A stretch of 9,771 bases of DNA from Myxococcales bacterium (GTDB lineage Bacteria; Myxococcota_C; UBA6777). The position numbers were made by a program, and so were the translations under genes. The stretch covers positions 1-9,771 of the forward strand of contig JALTMC010000855.1 of assembly GCA_027005175.1 (NCBI GenBank). Reading direction: 5' to 3'. Position 1 is the first letter of the stretch; the number at the start of each line of letters is the position of its first letter. Under the pieces are notes generated by a model. The model worked only from the letters and a program-made list of their open reading frames with translations. It made no database searches and was not told the DNA's origin. Shown piece after piece: positions 6,922 to 9,771 of the stretch.

Positions 6922-7454
6922 ACATATCTGAAGAATCGACACTCTCAAAAACAACAACAGACAACACCAAAAGCACTCCAGAAGAAGAGAGTACACTGGC
7001 ACCGATTTCAGAAGAAGAAGCAACAGCATCCATGCAGCAAAGCATGGCAGTGTTACAACAAGTTGAGTTAACCGCGCTGGCCGTTGGAGCCTTATTTGCT
7101 GCCGGCAGTTGGTTTATTCAGATCCCCACACAAGCCCGGTGGGCCGTGCTTGTGGGTGCCGTTTTTTCCTCCATCAACTTTCGACTCTTAATTTGGAGTT
7201 GGAATTGGTTGTTTTACTCCAACAACCCTGGGCAGGTTGCCAAAGAGCAATCGGGTCGCTCTGCGGTCCCACGCATCATCATCAAGTATCTCTTCTTGCT
7301 CGTGGGTTTGGGTCTATTGATTGGGGGGCTAAAGCTCCATGTTGTAGGGTTTATGATTGGTTTGGGTAATGTGATTATTGCTGTCGCATTGGCCCCCTCC
7401 ATGATGCAAACCCTACAAGCCAAACCAGTCACAGAGGAGCATGTTAATCCATAA
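6918..7454 (+). CDS. atpI: ATP synthase protein I-like membrane protein
   Basis: A 178-residue protein with a polar, Ser/Thr/Glu-rich N-terminus (about 1-45) followed by four predicted membrane helices (roughly 50-66, 74-93, 120-140 and 144-163). The helix spacing and the position between atpZ and atpB match the ATP synthase I family (Pfam ATP-synt_I), whose members help assemble the c-ring in several bacteria. The chosen start is TTG at 6918, which overlaps the atpZ stop as TTGA; GGAAGG lies nine bases upstream. This arrangement suggests translational coupling to atpZ. An internal ATG at 7032 would remove most of the polar leader and is the alternative. Sequence similarity in this family is low, so the assignment relies on topology and neighbours as much as on residues. 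Confidence 0.7.
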   Translation: MNISEESTLSKTTTDNTKSTPEEESTLAPISEEEATASMQQSMAVLQQVELTALAVGALFAAGSWFIQIPTQARWAVLVGAVFSSINFRLLIWSWNWLFYSNNPGQVAKEQSGRSAVPRIIIKYLFLLVGLGLLIGGLKLHVVGFMIGLGNVIIAVALAPSMMQTLQAKPVTEEHVNP

Positions 7455-7571
7455 AGGGTTCCAAGCCCTGTAAGCTAATGGGTTTTCAGTTCAAAAGAGC
7501 ACAAACAGGGATCGCTCGTTATCCCTTCGAAACATATTGGTTCTGTTCGTAATTCACGGAGAACGCAGTAC

Positions 7572-8282
7572 ATGTGGTTCACACAGTTTGCATCCGGTGG
7601 CTTTTCGCTGCTCACCCTCATCGGGGTGAAAGAATCCTTCGCTCATGTGTTTATGTCTGCCGTAGTCACCATCTTGATTTTTGTTCTGGCTCGTGCAGTT
7701 CATCGATCGTATGAGAAAGCGTCCAATCCACTCATTCCTGATCGGCAATTGACCTTGCGCAACGGTATGGAGTTGCTCATCGAACAACTGCTGGGCTTGT
7801 TTCGGGGGATGTTGGGTGACAAGGCATATGATCACCTGCCGCTTTTGGGTACCATTTTCCTGTATGTCTTTATCGCCAACTTTCTAGGCTTGATCCCAGG
7901 GCTTGTTCCCCCCACAGATAACTTGATGACCAACCTGCCTATCGCTGTGATAGTCTTTGCCTATTACAACTGGTATGGAATCAAAGAACATGGATTTGGT
8001 GGTTATCTGAAGCACTTCTTGGGACCCATCTGGTGGTTGGCCTGGTTGGTTCTTCCCATCGAAATTATAAGCCATGTCTTCCGACCCCTCTCACTTAGCT
8101 TGCGCTTGTTCGGAAACATCAATGGTGACCATATGGTTCTCGCCCAATTTGGGGAGATGTCACCCATCCTGGTTCCCGTTATTTTTGTTGGACTTGGCTT
8201 ATTTGTTTGCTTTATGCAAGCATTTATTTTCAGTTTTCTTTCAGCTATTTACATCAGCCTAGCGACATCGCACGATCACTAG
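7572..8282 (+). CDS. atpB: F-type ATP synthase subunit a
   Basis: Subunit a forms the two half-channels that carry ions to and from the c-ring in the membrane. The 236-residue protein has the family's membrane helices: one near 28-43, one near 92-111 ending in the conserved ANFLGLIPG, and the C-terminal pair. The essential stator Arg is Arg178 in SLRLFGN; the motif continues as INGDH, placing His187 where E. coli has Glu219. The last helix carries QAFIFSFLSAIYISLA, with the Gln equivalent to E. coli Gln252. The start ATG has GGAG ten bases upstream. It is separated from atpI by 117 bases that hold only a weak hairpin (AGGG/CCCT at about 7455-7469), and from atpE by 134 bases with no clear promoter. 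The gene is intact with a typical length for bacteria lacking a long N-terminal extension. Confidence 0.95.
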   Translation: MWFTQFASGGFSLLTLIGVKESFAHVFMSAVVTILIFVLARAVHRSYEKASNPLIPDRQLTLRNGMELLIEQLLGLFRGMLGDKAYDHLPLLGTIFLYVFIANFLGLIPGLVPPTDNLMTNLPIAVIVFAYYNWYGIKEHGFGGYLKHFLGPIWWLAWLVLPIEIISHVFRPLSLSLRLFGNINGDHMVLAQFGEMSPILVPVIFVGLGLFVCFMQAFIFSFLSAIYISLATSHDH

Positions 8283-8404
8283 ACCAGAACACCGAACAGT
8301 GCTGGGTTGAGACCTGTAAATGAGAGCGACGCAATCAACCGCGACGTTCTAGCAACTTTGAATGACAGACACTGGCATAGATAGCCACAACATCCTTATT
8401 CCCT

Positions 8405-8410
8405 AGGAGG
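8405..8410 (+). promoter_or_regulatory. Full-consensus Shine-Dalgarno of atpE
   Basis: AGGAGG is followed by six bases and the ATG at 8417. It is the strongest ribosome site in the window, which fits the need for many more copies of subunit c than of subunit a, and it confirms the start that includes the signal peptide. Confidence 0.85.
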
Positions 8411-8416
8411 ACAGAG

Positions 8417-8731
8417 ATGAAAAGGTTTTGGATCTCCCTTACAGCAATGATGATTACTTTTTCTTGGGCCAGCATGGCTTTCGCAGCAGGCAGTGGTAGC
8501 AGCAGCTCTGGTTGGGCAGCCGCGATTGGTGCAGGTATTGCGATTGGCTTCGCCGCATTCGGTGGTGCGCTGGGTCAAGGGAATGCAACCGCTTCCGCAG
8601 TGGAAGGTATCGCTCGCAACCCCGGTGCTCGCGGCGCACTCTTCGTTCCCTTTATTCTCGGCCTCGTTTTGATCGAGTCCCTGGTGATCTACGCTTTCGT
8701 TATCGCTCTCTTGCTCAACGGTAAAGTGTGA
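8417..8731 (+). CDS. atpE: F-type ATP synthase subunit c with N-terminal signal peptide
   Basis: Subunit c forms the rotor ring that carries ions past subunit a. The mature part is a helical hairpin: a Gly-rich first helix (IGAGIAIG, 37-44, then FGGALGQG, 48-55), the polar loop EGIARNPGARG (63-73) with the conserved Arg67-Asn68-Pro69, and a second helix with the ion-binding Glu87. The 104 residues exceed the usual 70-90 because residues 1-24 look like a cleavable signal peptide (MKRFW, hydrophobic core, MAFA-AG cleavage region), followed by a short Gly/Ser linker. Gln54, Glu87, Ser88 and Tyr92 occupy positions that bind Na+ in the Ilyobacter tartaricus ring (Gln32, Glu65, Ser66, Tyr70), but the Thr67 equivalent is Leu89, so ion specificity is open. 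No atpF or F1 gene follows, so the remaining subunits must be encoded elsewhere. Confidence 0.96.
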   Translation: MKRFWISLTAMMITFSWASMAFAAGSGSSSSGWAAAIGAGIAIGFAAFGGALGQGNATASAVEGIARNPGARGALFVPFILGLVLIESLVIYAFVIALLLNGKV

Positions 8732-8736
8732 TCGAG

Positions 8737-8790
8737 CCTCTTCACTCCCTTCACTCCCTTCTTCCCCACACATCTTCACAAACAACCTCC
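8737..8790 (+). terminator. Candidate Rho-loading (rut-like) region after atpE
   Basis: These 54 bases contain no G and 28 C, starting six bases after the atpE stop. C-rich, G-free, unstructured RNA is what Rho binds, and no intrinsic hairpin-plus-T-run is present after atpE. The stretch includes two copies of TTCACTCCC in tandem (8741-8749, 8750-8758). A promoter for the next gene begins ten bases further on, which fits a transcription boundary here. Function is inferred from base composition only. Confidence 0.4.
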
Positions 8791-8800
8791 AGTCTTAAGC

Positions 8801-8830
8801 TTGACAGGAAAGCCCGTCCAACGCTACACT
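8801..8830 (+). promoter_or_regulatory. Candidate sigma70-type promoter of the PEGA-like protein gene
   Basis: TTGACA (8801-8806) matches the -35 consensus fully. An 18-base spacer and TACACT (8825-8830, 4 of 6 of the -10 consensus) follow. The transcript would start near 8837, giving a leader of about 170 bases that contains both copies of the 34-base direct repeat. Confidence 0.5.
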
Positions 8831-8888
8831 TGCGTTATTTGAGTCTGGGCAATTTCTTATGGCACAATCTCGTCAATCATGGTATCAG

Positions 8889-8996
8889 TCACTTGTGATT
8901 TAAAGCTGGACTTCTAGGAAAGGGAATCCACGTGGTCAAGAATCGGGTCACGTTAAGTACAATCACTTATGATTTCAAGCCGGACTTCTATGAAAG
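8889..8996 (+). repeat. 34-base imperfect direct repeat pair ahead of the PEGA-like gene
   Basis: The copy at 8889-8922 and the copy at 8963-8996 match at 30 of 34 positions; both have the form TCACTT-x-TGATTT-x-AAGC-x-GGACTTCTA-x-GAAAG. They are offset by 74 bases. The first copy contains the inverted repeat TCAC-TT-GTGA; the second loses it by one change. The second copy ends just before the ribosome site of the gene starting at 9011. Between them lies the 8-base palindrome CCACGTGG (8928-8935). Regulation or a simple local duplication are both possible. Confidence 0.85.
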
Positions 8997-9010
8997 AGGC
9001 ATACGACCGA

Positions 9011-9771
9011 ATGGGTAGATTCTTTGTGTTCTTTTTGTGTTTGGGAGTGATCCTAGGGGGCAATCATTGCCGAGTCTCTGCCCAACCCCTCCCCACTTCT
9101 GCTCCCAAGTTAGTACTTGCGGTGTTTCAACAGCTCGATAGTACAAAGAAGCTTTCACCTCTTCTGGACCTCTTGCGAGCAGCATACACCCAGCGTACTA
9201 GTGAAACAAGCCTCTCTGCTGCGGCGTTGAAGCAAAAACTTGGGCACTACGGACCTCCATTGTTTGGGAAATGCAAGCTCAAAGCCTCTTGTTTAAGCCA
9301 GAGTATGAAAGCCCACTTTCCCTCAACCCAGTTTGGATTATTTTTGGGTGTGGGTGGCTTGGGAGATGCCATTCTTCTCAACCTGCTGCTGGTTGATCTC
9401 AAAACAGGAAAAGAGGTAAAACGCCTCAACAATGCCTTCAACAATCAAGCCGATCTGAAGGCCAAGCTCCCTCTGGTTATGAAGAAGCTATTTCCGAACT
9501 ACGCTTCCATCCGCTGGCAAGGGCTACCTCCCAAAGCCACGGTAACCATCAATGGCGTAACTCACAGGAAGCCCCAAAATTGGGTGGGAGTGCCAGCCAA
9601 CCAGAAGCTTCTGATCGTATTGACAGCACCAGGTTTTCTCAAAGAGAGCAAACAAGTCCAACTCACAGCAAATAGTCAGATCACACAGATCGTCAAGCTC
9701 AAGCCTGGATCAACCAAGCCTTTGGTACGAATCGACAAACGAAGGAATCCTCCCCCACCGATGACCAAAGG
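9011..9771 (+). CDS. Secreted protein with PEGA-like domain (partial, 3' end outside window)
   Basis: The frame is open from the start to the right edge (253 full codons). ATG at 9011 is preferred because AGAGG lies 11 bases upstream and the protein then begins directly with a signal peptide: MGR, a hydrophobic core FFVFFLCLGVILGG, and a likely cleavage after VSA (residues 22-24). An in-frame ATG at 8990, inside the second direct repeat, has no ribosome site. The Cys residues near the signal lack a lipobox, so the protein is probably periplasmic or outer-surface rather than a lipoprotein. Residues about 125-160 hold a LLLVDLKTGKEVKRL segment, and about 166-232 hold a PEGA-like beta domain (ATVTINGV, VPANQKLLIVLTAPGF, ITQIVKLKPG). 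PEGA domains are small surface or envelope modules of unclear ligand. It follows its own promoter and shows no functional link to the atp genes. Confidence 0.75.
   Translation, partial: MGRFFVFFLCLGVILGGNHCRVSAQPLPTSAPKLVLAVFQQLDSTKKLSPLLDLLRAAYTQRTSETSLSAAALKQKLGHYGPPLFGKCKLKASCLSQSMKAHFPSTQFGLFLGVGGLGDAILLNLLLVDLKTGKEVKRLNNAFNNQADLKAKLPLVMKKLFPNYASIRWQGLPPKATVTINGVTHRKPQNWVGVPANQKLLIVLTAPGFLKESKQVQLTANSQITQIVKLKPGSTKPLVRIDKRRNPPPPMTK

Noticed and set aside
8990-9010. Upstream ATG 8990 as start of the PEGA-like protein
   Set aside because: It lies inside the second direct repeat with no ribosome site; ATG 9011 begins a cleaner signal peptide and has AGAGG upstream.

Overview
The window looks like a chromosomal segment of a Gram-negative bacterium of roughly 50% GC. 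Lipobox and signal peptides, a DUF3857/transglutaminase-type lipoprotein and a PEGA-like secreted protein occur beside a short ATP synthase cluster that holds only Fo genes (atpZ-atpI-atpB-atpE, no atpF or F1 genes follow). That combination fits the former Deltaproteobacteria (for example Myxococcota or relatives). The placement is inference from gene content, not from a database search.

Left part (1-3493), minus strand: a long gene runs off the left edge (663 codons visible). It encodes a lipoprotein with a DUF3857-like domain and a transglutaminase-like fold whose catalytic Cys is Ser and which has no His in the active-site region. A 547-base gap follows, holding this gene's probable promoter and a six-copy 15-bp tandem repeat. 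Next comes a calcineurin-like metallophosphoesterase with the full set of metal-binding motifs.

Middle (3494-6480): an AT-rich divergent promoter region and a 21/42-bp minisatellite sit directly upstream of a full-length plus-strand gyrA. GyrA has the active-site Tyr, a GyrA box and an acidic tail, and carries Ala at the position equivalent to E. coli Ser83.

Right part (6481-9771): a probable promoter leads into atpZ, atpI (translationally coupled through TTGA), atpB and atpE, which build the proton or sodium channel part of the F-type ATP synthase. AtpE is made with a cleavable-looking signal peptide and keeps four positions (Gln54, Glu87, Ser88, Tyr92) that correspond to Na+ ligands in known sodium rotors. 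After atpE comes a 54-base stretch without a single G (a candidate Rho loading site), a good sigma70-type promoter, a 34-base imperfect direct repeat, and a secreted PEGA-like protein running off the right edge.

I see no mobile element, CRISPR array, RNA gene or defence-type locus. The most unusual points are the inactive-looking transglutaminase lipoprotein, the several short tandem repeats (most with unit lengths divisible by three), and the AtpE features.
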